Shown: positions 9,791 through 22,753 of the stretch, in pieces
Numbering within the stretch: position 1 is the stretch's first letter
Layout: each line of letters begins with the position of its first letter
NCBI GenBank assembly: GCA_006386115.1
Contig: VFIW01000020.1
Coordinates: forward strand, 248,001 to 312,000
Source: Globisporangium splendens
Lineage: Eukaryota; Oomycota; Peronosporomycetes; Pythiales; Pythiaceae
Direction of reading: 5' to 3'
DNA length: 64,000 nucleotides
The notes under the pieces: model-generated
Told to the model about the DNA's origin: nothing
The model's database searches: none
Seen by the model: the letters and a program-made list of their open reading frames with translations, nothing else
Position numbers and translations under genes: made by a program

Positions 9791-11372
9791 CTAAAGCTGC
9801 TGGTTCTTGAAAAACTTGTTGATCATATCGAGCGACGCCGCCGGCTGATGCGTCGGCACCATGTGACCAGCGTTGAACACACGCATCACGGTGAAGTTGC
9901 TGTACGAGCGCAACAAACCAGCGACCGATGGTTGCGCACTCGCGTCCAATGGGTCGTGCGCAATGAACGAACGCTCAGTCGCAGAGTTATAACCTTGCTT
10001 GCCAGACCATTCCAACGCTGAAGTCCACACTTGGTTACCTTGCCAGTTGCACATGAGGTCTGCATCTCCCGTGTAGATCAACACTCGAACGCCTCCATCG
10101 AGAAGATCGGCAACGAGTTGTTCGGTATTGGTCAAGTAATCACCAGATACGATGTACGCATCGCTAATGATGTCGCTCGCCTCGATCCACTCTCGAACGG
10201 GTCCGTCGTTCACATTCAGGTACTTCCGAACACTCTCGAGGTTGAAAAAGTCGTACACGTAGTCCATTCCATGGCAGGTTCCCACTCGAATGTTGTCACA
10301 CACCTCGCGGATATCGTACGGATTGCGCTTCGTAGTCGCTGTCAACGGGATCGTCAGTGACGAGTAACAAAAACCCTCGGCGTCGATGCATAGCGTGCTG
10401 TTTGAGAGATCTGCTTGGCACTGATGCACCATTTTCACGCACATGTCAGTGTCCTTCTGTATCTGAGCAATCTGGGTATCGTTGATCAACGTGATGTTGT
10501 AGACGTTGTCGGTCATGTCAATGCTGTGGATATACTGTAATACATCAAGAAACGACTCGGTAAATCAAAACATGCTTTAGCGTTTCAGGGACAATATCAA
10601 CAAAACAACACAGACATACCTGAACGACAGGGTTGACCCAACCATTGCCGATCGCAATACCCTGCAAATTGATTCGGTGCTTTCCTGGTTGCGCATCGCC
10701 TAACTTGTTTTGCTCCCAGATGTAACGCGCTGCGCCTGGAACGTAGTGGCCGCCGTAGCTCTCTCCCGTGATGAAGAACTCACGTCCGTCGAACTCTGGG
10801 TGCTTGTCGATAAAGCCCTGCAGGAACCAGTACATGTTCTCGCCCACGTTCGTCTCGTTCACGTCCCGATCTTCCACTGCTCCGTACGAAAATCCGACGT
10901 CCAGGGGCTGCTCGAGCCAGATGTAGTTGGCTTGGTTGTTCCACGAGTACGGGTTCGCCTTGGTCGAGAGGTCTGGCAGCACGCTGCACGGTCCGTTCTC
11001 CATCATTAGTCCGATCATGCTCGAGCCGCCCGGTCCGCCCGTGAGCCAGATCACAAGCGGGTCTTTACTCGGCTCGCTCTTCGATTCGAAGAACCAGTAG
11101 AAGTAGTGGCCGTCTTTCTTGTTTGCGAGCTTGATGTACCCGCCTTCGTTCTTGGTGGTTCCGCAGACATAGTCGCCTCCTTCGCTGGCCGTGCCCGCGA
11201 CGCTGCTCATTGTCTTTGACGTCGACTTGGTCCACACAGCGATGAGCGCGACGAGGCCGAGCAGAAGCGTAGCTACAATCACAGCCTTGATGATGCGGCT
11301 GCGTTTGGTGGAGGCGATCGCTGGTGCTGGGACGGGCTTGACCAGTGGAGTGGTCTCCTTGGAAGATGCCAT
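9791..11372 (-). CDS. Membrane-anchored serine carboxypeptidase (S10), copy 2 of the inverted pair
   Basis: Exons at 10620-11372 and 9791-10534 are separated by an 85-nt intron at 10535-10619 and encode 498 aa. The protein matches the gene at 996-2577 except Met for Thr at residue 55, just after the membrane span. The intron differs by one base seen by eye. The tail E-T-T-P-L-V, hydrophobic span, G-G-P-G-G-S-S, G-E-S-Y-G-G, G-D-A-D and G-H-M-V-P are all present. Such identity, intron included, implies a very recent duplication or continuing conversion between inverted copies about 7.2 kb apart. The upstream flanks differ, so expression may differ. Confidence 0.93.
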
Positions 11373-11437
11373 GGTAGCAGGTCGAGTGGCAAATTGACTC
11401 TCTTCAGAGTGCTGCTGCTCTCGGAGGCGAAACTGGA
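9791..11437. repeat. Inverted duplicate arm matching 931-2577
   Basis: Reverse complement of the block at 931-2577. The boundaries fall at the stop codon on one side and about 65 nt before the start codon on the other. Confidence 0.88.
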
Positions 11438-12627
11438 AGTGACTTTGGCGCTGGTGTGTTCGCCTGCCGGGTCATCATTCCTTTCCCAGCTGATGCCACC
11501 CATCGTTCCTTTCCTGTCGAATCGTCAATCAATCAATCAATCAATCAATCACGACGACAACATACATTCGTAACATACCATCATTCCTCTGTCAAATGAT
11601 GAGTATCAATCGCCTCTGTGATTTACAGCAAAACCTCTGCATATGCATATAGTTGTTGTTGCAAACATTTTTATCGGATGCTGTACTTCCGTCAACGACA
11701 GAATGCTGGCAATGTGTTGCCCCATTCAAGTGACGTATTTGTGCAAGCACAGCCACATCAAGAATGCGGAACTAGGCACTGTACTGTAGTCCTCTAGCAA
11801 ATCGAGTGCGAGATGTGATTCACACACTACCAAAACGGTCGTAACAGATAACACGTACCATCATTTCTTGCCTGTCAAATCCTCGAAACACGACAGGATG
11901 CACTCCTTACTGGATGATGCGTCATCCCTCGATTGAATGCTGCCCACATACTGCAAGAAATGCGGCAATACTGCTGCATGTTCAAACTTTCTGCGAGAAG
12001 AATGGTGCAGTGGATGAAGAAACAGTCAAGGAAACGAAGGTCCCTCTCTCTCATTTGATTGCACTGTCTGTTTGGCAAGGTTTGATCAGTGGCTGCTTTG
12101 GTTGCGTAAATCTAGTGCTGTCTTCAGGATGTGGAATCGCCGCCAAAGAAAGCTTCGTCAGCTGTTGCAGATGTCCCTGCACTTGGCATATTTAGCTATC
12201 GTCGCTAGCAATATCCTTCTTCGGGTGTTCTAGCACGCAGCGCTGCTGCATCGCCGCGCGCGCTGGGCACGAATGGCTGATAAAAACTGCGTGAACACAA
12301 ATACGCATGCAAGATCTGATAACCGGAGCCAGATGGTCTGCTGCGTCAGACGACGCACGGCGCATCCACAATTTCATACGCAAGGTACCGAATTGTACCT
12401 TGTCTCTTCTCGAACATCTCTCGGAACCACATGTCCTCTCACTAGCCAGATAAAAGTCTACCAAAATCTGATGCAAATACAAGTACTCCAGATTTGTTCA
12501 TACGGCAACGGCACGATGGCTACCGGTATCATTTAGCGCAAATGAGCGCGAGTGTCCACTTCAAACACACGCACGAATCTTAATCTCTCAAATCCAGTAC
12601 TGCCGAGGTCGCTCACTCCTTTCTTGG
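11438..12627. other. Intergenic region with ATCA microsatellite
   Basis: This is the longest gap among the peptidases. It contains repeated words close to CCATCATTCC (about 11471, 11578 and 11868) on the plus strand and a tetranucleotide repeat. Short frames inside show no recognisable domain, and no gene was supported. Confidence 0.5.
11526..11550. repeat. (CAAT)n microsatellite
   Basis: About six tandem copies of a CAAT/ATCA tetranucleotide lie roughly 155 nt upstream of the start at 11372. Confidence 0.85.
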
Positions 12628-14179
12628 TTACAATACTTCGTTGGCGAAAAACCGGTTGATCATGTCGAGGGACACTGCCGGCTGGTTCTTCGGCACCATG
12701 TGGCCAGAGTTGAACACTCGAAGGAACGCGAAATTGTCAAAGGAACGGACGACACCGCCGTTCACTGGAGACGAACCCGTGTTCAGTGGATCGTGCGACA
12801 CAAACTGCCTTTCCGATGCGGCATTAAATCCTCGCTTGCCCTTCCACTCTAGCGCTTTGGTCCACGCGTCACTGCTCTGCCAGTTGCACATCAGATCAGC
12901 ATCGCCATTGTACACCAAGACTCGAACTCCATCGTTGAGTAAGTCAGCGACCTGCAAGTGCGATGGCTGAGCGTTGTCCCCAAACTTAATAAAGTCCACA
13001 CTCACGTCTTCGCTGACTTGCTCCCACTTCTTCTTCGCGTTTAAGGTCTTGCGCACGCTCTCCAGATTCAAAAACTCTTCCAAGTGATTGTTGCCCTCAC
13101 ATAAAGGATCGATCTCCGTGTCACAAAGCTCGCGAATGTCGTATGGATTGCGTCCGGCGGCAAGATATGGCACAAGGTGTTTCTTCCACGAGTACGTCTG
13201 CTCATCCATGCAAATGGAACCGTTCAGCGGGTTGGCGCGGCACGCTTGGCTCAATGCGACACACACCAAGTTGTCCTTCTTCATTTGCGCGATCTGCGCA
13301 TCCGTGAGGAACGTAACGTTGTAGGCATTGTCCGTCGCCATGGCTTCCGCATACATGTACTTTGAACAAAATGCAAGCAAAGCCATAAAACAGCAACGTT
13401 AGGCTTTGCTCAAAAGTGCTTTGTCCGCGCCAAGTTGACCTCACCTGAGTATCTGGGTCCACCCAACCATTCCCGATGCCGATGCCCTGCAAGTTGATCT
13501 TCTTGGAACCGGCTTGGGCATCGCCTAGCTTGCTCTGCTCCCACACGTAGTGCGCTGCCGATGGAACGTAGTGGCCGCCGTAGCTCTCCCCAGCGATGAA
13601 GAAGGCGCGATTCTCAAACTCCGGGTGTTTCTCAATGAAACCCTGAAGGAACCAGTACATGTTCTCACCCACGTTCGTGCCATTCACATCTTTGTCTCCA
13701 GGAGTGGTAAAGTACGAGAAGCCAACGCCAGACGGTTGATCCAACCAGATCACATTGGCTTGGCCAGTCCAAGCGTACGGATTGATCGTGGTCGACAGAT
13801 CCGGTTGGATTTTGCACGGACCGTTCTCCATGAAGAGTGCATAGAGACTGGATCCGCCGGGTCCACCCGTGAGCCAGATCACAAGCGGGTCTTCGCTTGG
13901 GCTGCGCTGCGACTCAAAGAACCAGTAGAAATAGTGGCTGTCTTTCTTGTTTGCGAGCTTGATGTATCCGGCTTCGTTCTTGGTGCTGCCACAAATGGAG
14001 TCCGCTTGAGCTGGCACAGGACCACGCACGGCAGTTGGGCTTGTGAACCAGTGTACGCCCGCGATGGTGAAGAATACCGCGAGTCCAAGGAAAAGCACGA
14101 GTCCGACGACCCGACTGCGTCTGCTGGGTTGCGGCGGTGAAGCCGGGTAGATCAGCGGTGTACCTTCACTCAATGCCAT
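12628..14179 (-). CDS. Membrane-anchored serine carboxypeptidase (S10)
   Basis: Exons 13445-14179 and 12628-13359 flank an 85-nt intron at 13360-13444 and give 488 aa. The tail E-G-T-P-L-I fits the acidic dileucine pattern [DE]xxxL[LI] exactly and is followed by a membrane span near residues 24-42. Catalytic motifs are G-G-P-G-G-S-S, G-E-S-Y-G-G (preceded by F-I-A rather than F-I-T), G-D-A-D-L-M-C-N and G-H-M-V-P. The intron sits at the same protein position, and has the same length, as in the genes at 996 and 9791. A CCATCATTCT element lies on its sense strand at 14267-14276. The in-frame Met 16 codons upstream is outside the conserved N-terminus. Confidence 0.93.
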
Positions 14180-14699
14180 TGCGTCTGCTGATTGTTGCCG
14201 AACGGAATCAAATTGAGAAGTGAGCACGAATTCGGATGGAGGACCTTGTCAATCGCAGTTCAAAACAGAATGATGGTGAAAGCACCGTCATTCCCTGCTC
14301 ATGGGTCCACCGTCATCACTGATGACGAGGTGCTCGTGCAAGGATCAGTGCAGCAGCATCTCCCGCGCATGCTCCACCATCAGCATGAGCTTGAACCAAT
14401 GAGATGGATCTTGCAGATCAGCTTTGAATGACATTTCGAAACACGGCAAGTGGGCACAGAGTAAAACATGAAGCAATTACCAGCTCGTTTTTCGACAGAA
14501 CATACCCTAGACAAACAATGCTGCCTGACTACAAACATATGCAATACACAAAATAAACCTGAAACGGGCAGCTGCTGAATGGGGCTTCACTATGCAGTGC
14601 GCTGTGTCAAGGTGCAGTTTCTGCAGATCTGCAATCGCCAGATACGCTCACTGTGTCGTCAAACACACATTGGGCACGTGCAAAAGGGACGCCGCAAGC
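14180..14699. other. Intergenic region, peptidase promoter / helicase 3' end
   Basis: It holds the promoter of the gene at 12628-14179, including a CCATCATTCT element at 14267-14276 (minus strand), and the 3' UTR of the ZNFX1-like gene. Nothing else was recognised. Confidence 0.45.
14267..14276 (-). promoter_or_regulatory. Candidate initiator-like CCATCATTCT element
   Basis: Minus-strand CCATCATTCT lies 88 nt upstream of the peptidase start at 14179 and matches the elements at 6793 and 7429. The functional role is inferred from the oomycete initiator consensus. Confidence 0.35.
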
Positions 14700-17600
14700 T
14701 TACGCAAAAAAGCTTGAGGCGGCCGTGTTGCGCGCGTCCAATCTGTGGTTCGTTCCTCCAATCACAGCGCCGCATTCTGGACAAGTTGACACCTCCATTG
14801 GACCACCACACTCAGTGACCACATACGGATGACCTGATGGACACTGGTACCTACAGAATACAATAAAAACAGACGCACACACACACAAACTCAGCAGACC
14901 TTTCAACTCGACGAGATGAATGTGTTGGCAACGTACCAGCGGCCACCGTAACCTTGCGCATACTCGTCATTCGCTTTCGCAAACACTTTGAAAATCTCGA
15001 GCTTCTCCGTCTCGCTTAGGCGACCCGATCGTTTTGCCAAATCGCATAGATGCTGTGCACGCTTCAGCATTTCCGTCGGCAGTCTCCGTCCACGATCCAG
15101 TAGCACAGCTAGAGAATCTTCGACTTCGCGCACAAGCGTTTGGCGCTGTCTCCACAGTTCCGACTCGTCATCTGGGAGGTTGTGTTGAAGAAGGGCTACG
15201 CGAAGCTGCATACCTAGCAGTATCGCCTTGCTCGCCGAGCTATGGGATTCAGAGGCCAGGCACATCTTGCCAAGCGTCTTCTCGAGCTTAATGCCTTCGT
15301 CGAACGCGCCAGTAACACGATCGCGATGGTTTTGCGGCTCCTCCACATCGATTGACTGCACTGTCAGTGCGAGTAGCTCAAGTAGCTCGAGCTTCACCAA
15401 AATCTTCACTTGGCTTTGCATGACGTTCCGGTACGAGTTCAAGTTGAACGAATCGCCTTCAAAGCCAAGCTTTTCCAAACGACTGCTCTCTTTTGTCCAT
15501 ACCTCTTGTGTCGGCGTATCCTTCTTCGACAACGCTCGAAACTGACACACCAAAGCGTTCAGATGTGCAAGTCGTGCTTTGCTCGCCAAATGTTCAATTT
15601 TGTCGCGTGTCTTGATCGAACGCTCAATTTGAGCTGCCACTGAGTGAAGGTACTTCAACTCGGACTGCGCCAGTTGATTGAAATTCAAAAGCCGGCCATA
15701 ACGATGCACACCAGAGACTGGCGCACGGCACACGGGACAGTTCATGCTGAAAACGCCATCCTCAGGTGTCTTTAATGACTTGACACCTACCCATTCTCCT
15801 TGTTCGTTCTGCTCGTAAAAGTCCTTCATGCTCAGACAACCGTCCAGAGTTTCGACTGTGAAGGTATGCCCACAGCGGAGCTGCACGAGAGGAGACTCAT
15901 CCGGATCGTGATCTCTCAGTGAAGCAGCCATGATGAGATCCACAACCTCGTCGCCATGTGTGCATACCGTTGGTGGGCATTGACGGCAAAACGAAGATGT
16001 CAGGCACGGTTCGCCACACAGACCGGGACACTGGTGACCACAGCCATCAAGCTGCTTTTGGCAGCGCAAGTCACACGGTAAGCGCGTGCATGGACTTCCG
16101 CAGGGCAATTCACATGTCTCCTTGTAGTGTGAGCATGTCCAGGTACAGGGCTGAGCGCACGAAACGCAAGGTTCCTTGCATTTTTGAGAGCACTTGGAAT
16201 GACTGCATTCATTGCGACAGTGTGCTGAGCATGGTGGGCATCTATCGGCAGGGTGACAGCAGGTAGAACAGCTGTGGCCGCAAAATAGCATGCGTTCGCA
16301 CGGATGGGTGCAATCGCCAAAGTGAATCTCACGCAAACTTGCTTCCATCATATCCGATTTGGCTGCATTCAGGGCACTCTTTCCCAAGCTGCTCCCCATG
16401 CATTCGCCACACGATCTCTGGCATACGTGTTCGCAATCGGTTCGCGTCTTGTTACATTTGGCATCACACTGCACGTTCAGTTTCCACAACTCGTCCAAAT
16501 CGTTGCGTTTAACAGCGCGCTGCAGTTTCTCAGCAAATCCACAAGACACTATACTTGAATGCTCGCAGAAAGGCATCTGTACCGTCACTTTTGCATGGCA
16601 CCGCAGCGTTCCAGCGTGTACAGCTGAGCAATTTACGTTCTTGAGAGTGTGACCGCATGGAAAAGTGTGCAACGGGATGGTCTCTCTACAGCGGCATGAT
16701 TCGTAGCAACGGGATTTACAAAAATGCCCACACACAGCGACACGCTTCGCACATGGTTCCATACATACCCCTGCTGCATGACGAGGGTCGTCTGCATGGC
16801 ACAGCTTGGGACACCCATGACCACAACTCAGACGTTGATTGCACTGGATTCCGCACCCTCCATCCGGCGATTTCGATCGAATATCGAGTGCCGAAGCCAC
16901 TTGATGCACCGTGCCATGCTTTTGACAGCGCAAACCGATGGTTCTGCCGATTGCTCCCTTATCCTCAAGGATACCCAGGACACGATTGAACATGGCGGCT
17001 TTGCTGCATCGGCGTACCGTTGCAGCAGACCCAAGGATAAACATCGCACTCTTTGCACGAGACAGCATCACGTTGACACGGTTGAATGTCTTGAGAAACC
17101 CTGTGCGGCCACGATCGTTGCTTCGGACAGTGGAGACGAACACCAAGTGAGATTCGTTGCCCTGAAAGTTGTCGACAGTCGAAAGCCGCACGCACTCTTT
17201 CAGTGTCTTGACAACCACATTGCTACTGTTACTGGCACTTTGTTTCGCTTCCTTTTCATTCTCCTCGTTATCCGAGTCGTCATTCATTCCCGCCAGCTGG
17301 ATTGCTTTCGCATCTTTTTCGTCCAGAGCAAATCGAAAGTTTTTGGATTGCAAAAAGCTTCTGATCAGCACTAGCTGCCCCAAGTACGGCGTAAGAATCG
17401 TAATATCATCAGCGCCGTAACCTTGCTTGATTGCATATGCTACAAGCTCAACGATCATCTCGGCCTCGAACGTGTTCTTGCACGACAACTCGCCAGCATT
17501 TTCGGGAGCATCGTGATCCAAAAACCACAGGTTATGCGTGAACCCCTTGGTGTCTGGATACTCGCGAACCTGCTGGCCATCGACCAGCTTGGGGTAAAGC

Positions 17601-20554
17601 GTGTAGCGAACCAAGTCACAAATCTCAGGACGCATCCGACGCTGCACATGCAAAGACACGAGAGAGCCCGGCACCTTTGGAGCTCCAGTGGTAGCATCCG
17701 CTCGCTCTCCGACAAGCCGCTCAAACATAGATATGTCCAGGTTATATCCGCTGCGCGACGAATGGCTCAACATGTACTCATTCAAGATTGGCCGCAGTTG
17801 CATATGATCTCCGATTTGGATCACTTGCTGGGTAGCCTGAGATAAGCACGCGAGTAGATGCGCCTCCAGCACTTCGCCAGCTTCTTCGCAGACAACAATC
17901 TCTGGGGCGAGTGCACGAATCAGCGCCTGGTGCATTGCGCATCCCGTGGTTGTGATACCAACCACCTTAGCTGACTTCAAGATACGAAGCATGCTGCCGT
18001 TGTTGACCTCCTCCGCTTGAGCAACACAGTCATCGTATTCATCAAGTTGATACTTGATATCAGCACGAACCGAATCATTCCATTCTATTTGCCATCGTGC
18101 AACTTGTGCAGCTCTTTGGCGTGTGCTCAGCTTCCACATATCATCATCCCCTGTGTGGCGTGCATCACCTCGCTCCCATGCGTCCCAGCGTTTCAGCATA
18201 CCTTTCTTCGACTGGTCTTGGGCTTGGAAACCATCTTCGCCTTCCAATCCCACAATTAAAGCATATTCACGAAAGTGCCGATGTCGCATCCACTTGAAAA
18301 ACGATTTGGGTGATGTCGAAACGTCAACAAAATCATCCAAAGTGTTTACCTCAATCTCTTGGCATTTACTGCGCAGCTGACCGAAACGGTAGCCTTCCTG
18401 GCGAGACGACAAACTCGTTTTCTTCAAAACGTTCAATGTTCTTTGCTCGAGCATTTCCGACTTGCTTCGTGAGCCAACACGGACAATACTTTCTACAGGC
18501 ATGCCATCTTTCACCAGGTCTTCGAGAAATTGGTCCAGTGCATGGTTGGTGTAGCAAACACACAGGATCGGTCCAATTGGCAGGTTTCGTTGATTTAGTA
18601 TACCTTGCACAATCTTAGTGCCAACGTAGCTCTTGCCGGTACCTGGTGGACCTTGAATCAAGCACACTTGTTGTGTCAGTGCAGCTGCAAAAGCCTCCAC
18701 TTGTGTTTTATCAAGCGTCAAGCAACCGCGTTCCTCAAAGGGCTGAAGGTTCTTCACGAGTTGTTCAAAATTCTCCACTGGCACACGCGACAGGTTAACG
18801 CCACTTTTGTCGTCCTTCTTGACAAGAAACTGCAAATTGTAGGCCTGGGTTCCGTCGGCATACTTCGGTTTGTTTCGCCAGCTCAGATGTTGGCCCACAT
18901 CGCCAAAGAGGCACCGTTGCAGTTCCGGCGCAAGGTTTCGTGTGTCCAAGGCTTGAAGCGTGCGGAGAATGGGTTCATAGGCGGGAAAGAACAACCCTCG
19001 GACCTCAATCAGCAAGTTGACTCGGTTCCGGTCGGTCAAGGTTGTGACCAAATTCGCAGTCTCAGAAGTGTTGAGCAGTTTCAAGCTGATTGAGAAGCGA
19101 TCGGGGTTCGTCGAGAAATCCTCAATCTTGCTTTCACACACGGTTGCAAAAATGAGCTCTCGAGCGGCCAGATCCGCGTAGCGTGGGAACGACTGATCAT
19201 CGTCATGACCATCGCCTTGATACCTCAAATGCGCCGTTTCAACCGAAGTTGGCACACCGGAAGCGATACAAACCAACGAGCCTGCCTTGTACCGCTGTTC
19301 TTTTTCCCAAAACGCCTTCAGCTTCGCTCTCGTCACGGTTTGGCCCTTGAACGACGGTTGCGCAGCTGAGATTTCGAACATTACACCTTTGTAGATCGAA
19401 CCTTTCAACTTGTCAAGCCGCGTATCCAACGCGACATTCAGTCGTGGAACATTCGCTTCGCGAGGGGGTGTCCAATTTCGCGTCGTCATACATTGGTGCA
19501 ATGTGTTGGGTTCCAGAAGCCATTGAATACCGCGCTTCATCTGCGCCAACACGTCTTCACGAAGCAGTCGGTAATGGAAATCCAAATGAGCATCAACACT
19601 TGCACTCGTTGGCAACTGGTGCGGCAAGTGCGACGGCTCTAGGCAGCGCATCTCCAAATCCGTCGGGATCACATTGACATTGCGATAGTCAGGATCGTCA
19701 TTATCATGGCGAGGTCCCAAGTCGAACCCTGATTCTCGAGCAATCTCGTGGCGCACAGAACCACGTCCCATAAGGTCATGCAGCTCGGGAAGTAAGTAGC
19801 TGGGGATAACAGATTCGACAGGGCGGCGAGAAGGCACAAACTCCATACACAACTCAAGTGTATCCTGCAGAGTCGCCTCCACACGAACAGTATCAGTGCT
19901 CTGCACCTTGTCGTCCGTCATCACCCATTCCGCAAAGTCCTTGACAAGATGGTAAAAGTCGTCGTCTTCGGCTGTCCCGGGGACTTTTTGCGGCATGACG
20001 TTCAGCAATTTCGCAAACGCATCCACACTGGAGGTCAGCATATTCACATCCGCGAGCGCAGTTGTCTCGCGCATGATACCATTGCGCACGCGCGTGACAA
20101 ACAGCGGGTTGTTGCAGAACATGCGGTACACGTTTTTGACCACAGTCGAGTGCAGCGAATTGACAAACGCCGAAGTCGTCACTAGCGTCATCAGCGGAAG
20201 CGCAATCTCTTGAAACGTGCGCGTGGGGACATCAAAGCGGAAGCAGACGATCTGCTGCAGCTTGTTCATTACACTTTCAGAGCTCCCCAGCTGCAGAATG
20301 AACTCGTTCAGCTCCACGTTGTGATCCAATCCTGCAGCCGCCTTGACGAACTCCGTCATCTCGTAGCGCTCCCTTCCTTCGCGGAACGGCTCTTTCCGCC
20401 ACAGCACAAAGGGCAGCGAGATGCTCTCGTCTTTGCCGCGGCCACCGCGACCGCCACCACGACCGGCACCACGCCTGGCACCTCGCCCACTGTACTCACC
20501 ACTTCCTCGGCCACCACGGCCACTGCCAGCGCTAGTCGAGCGCTCCCTCCCCAT
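14700..20554 (-). CDS. ZNFX1: ZNFX1-type NFX1 zinc-finger SF1 RNA helicase
   Basis: One huge exon (14937-20554) plus a small last exon (14700-14850), joined across a W codon, gives about 1922 aa. Order of parts: an RGG-rich N-terminus (residues about 8-40); a long N-terminal region; a superfamily 1 helicase with Walker A G-P-P-G-T-G-K-S near residue 635, a DEAD-box-equivalent C-E-E-A-G near 890 and the N-V-M-L-S-R-A-K motif near 1160; then a long array of NFX1-type C/H-rich fingers (about 1240-1530). A RING-like Cys segment follows near 1560-1610, and the C-terminal ZNFX1 finger with C-P-S-G-H-P-Y is in the last exon. Relatives act in small-RNA inheritance (ZNFX-1) and antiviral RNA sensing. 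The Met at 20554 precedes the RGG stretch; another in-frame Met at 20599 is possible. Confidence 0.9.
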
Positions 20555-21294
20555 CGCAGCGCAAATGAGGAACTGACGAAGTCTGCGGGGCTGAAACAAG
20601 GATATTGGTCACTTCCCTTTCAACTACAGTAGACCTGTGAAACAGAATGCATGATATCTGTTGGAATCAAGTTGTCGTTATTAATTGGTTTTCTTAGATT
20701 GATTCCCTTTAAAAACGAATGTTCTGAGCCATATCTTTCACCACTCGAGGGAAAGGATCTATTTTCTCTCTTGCGTGCGTTCTATAACACAGCTTCAGCC
20801 AATCGGATGGCTTCAAAGTTAAAACAAGAGAAAAGCAGTCCGGATAATCTTCATCCGGATTATACACAATGAGTTGATGCCCTAAAGTCTTCTGTCGGAT
20901 AGTTGTTGCTATTTTATTCAGCTGATGTTATATTCCTGGTTCAACTTTGTCTGATCAAGTTGATTGGAAGTGGAGAGGTCTCACTTTGGGCACCGTGCGG
21001 CGATTCGTCATTGGCGGCTGTTGCTCTTGTTGATGCCCTGCCGTGGATCTCCAGGCATGGGATGAACGGAGTTCGTCCTATCAAGTGCATAGGAAGGAAA
21101 GTGTCCTTGGGTTCCTGTTGCAGTCTGCCATGATAATCCGCTTTGCTCCGTCGTTTCACTCGATCGGAAGTTCAGCTGCACTGATGCTCCCTCGAATATG
21201 CTGTGCTGCAGTGTATTTCTTTCCGTCGGCGTGACAATCCTCCACTCATCATATACTAGTATACCATACCGAGTTGGAGCTTTGCCTTTTTCAA
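20555..21294. other. Divergent promoter region
   Basis: It separates the ZNFX1-like gene (-) from the hydrolase (+). It is AT-rich near the helicase side, and no coding sequence or repeat was recognised. Confidence 0.45.
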
Positions 21295-22330
21295 ATGAGC
21301 AGTGCTGCTGGAAAGACAACGCTTCTCTTCGCGCATGCCGCGGGCTTTTGTCCGCAGGTATGGGATCCAGTCATCCGCCGTCTCCGAGCCGCTCCGCTAT
21401 TGCGACAGCGAATCGCCTCCAAGTCGCTGGAATTCCTCTCGATCACGGCGCCGTACCATGCCACGCGAAGTGACAATAAATCCGCGGCTTTGGCGGTCGT
21501 CAATCTCGAGAACCCCGCCTCGCCTCGCGTGACGCATCCGTTCAATCGGTGGGTGGACATCGTCTCGGAGGATGTGTTCGAGCAGATCCAGCAGCTCGAC
21601 ATTCGCAGCGGCGACGCCGGTACACGATCTCCGCTTATTGGGATCGGCCATTCGATGGGTGCAAACGCGCTGTGGAAGGCTGAAGTCACGCACCCCGGAA
21701 CCTTTGACGGTCTCATTCTGTTTGAACCTCCGTACACGTTCGACACACCAGAACACCTCAGGTCCATGGATTTCCTGACTTCTATTACGCTGCAACGAGA
21801 AGCGAAATGGTAACAGCGCACTATTGTTTCCACCCTAAATGGAGAGAGGCGAGATGTATACTAACGCGCAAGACTATGATGGTAAATAATGCCGCAGGTC
21901 AACACGAGAAGCAGCGGTGGCTCATTTTGAATCGAATCGTAACTTCGCAGCGTGGGACCGCGAAACAGTTCGAAGCATCCTCGATGGAGTGATTGTACCA
22001 GACGAAGACGATAACAACAACTCGTGGACGCTCGCTTGTCACCCGCACATTGAAGCGTCCGTGTACAGCGGTCCATGGCTCATGCTGCGTGATGACGAGT
22101 TCGCAAAACCAAAATGCCGCGTCATCTTTGAGAATGGAGGACGCACCAAATTGTTCGATCGAGAGTTTTTCGCAGCCGTGGAAGCGAAGTATCCCAATCG
22201 GTACAGAGTGGAGACCCCCATCCCGAATGCATCGCATCTGATGGTTCTTGAAGACCCGGCATCCGCCGCAACGAAGATTCTCGAAGCATTGCCAGAATTC
22301 CCGCCGTTTCAAGGCAAAAGCGTGGCGTGA
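21295..22330 (+). CDS. Alpha/beta hydrolase family protein
   Basis: Exons 21295-21809 and 21898-22330 join across a W codon to give 315 aa. The fold is shown by H-A-A-G-F after the first strand (oxyanion loop), the nucleophile elbow G-H-S-M-G with serine, and a late histidine in N-A-S-H-L. An acidic residue in the F-E-N-G-G segment could complete the triad. The closest resemblance is to the small epoxide hydrolase / esterase-like hydrolases, and the substrate cannot be told. There is no signal peptide or membrane span, so a cytosolic location is likely. An in-frame start seven codons upstream (21274) is possible. Confidence 0.85.
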
Positions 22331-22753
22331 ATAGTCCCGAGTGTAAGTTGAAAAATGGGAGTCACAGCTGAGCAAACCCTTACTGCACTCATGAAGCAAT
22401 CGAAGGGCTGTGGGTGCTTCACAATAGAACGCTGCAAGTTGATTCCTTTTTTTCACTGAGTACTCTCATTGTTTTTGCCTTGCGAGAGCAACTCATTGCA
22501 TAATCACGCATCTTCGAATCCTGGTAAAGGGTATCATCGATTTCAAGGCTGCAATCGAAGTCTCATGTGCTTTTTATTGTGTCAAGCGAGCAAGCGATGA
22601 CCTCCCTACGATCCATTTGCTGAATTTGGCTTTGGTTAGTGACGAAGAGAGATGACCAATGAGGCAAAACCTACACTGGGGAAACACAGGCAGGACACTA
22701 CTCAAAATATCCATATACTCGTCTGGCACCAGACGCACTCGCGTTGGCTTCTA
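22331..22753. other. Convergent intergenic region
   Basis: It lies between the hydrolase and peptidase stops. No feature was recognised. Confidence 0.45.

Noticed and set aside
11875..12536. Small frames on both strands in the gap at 11.4-12.6 kb
   Set aside because: They are short, overlap one another on opposite strands and show no domain, membrane or family features.
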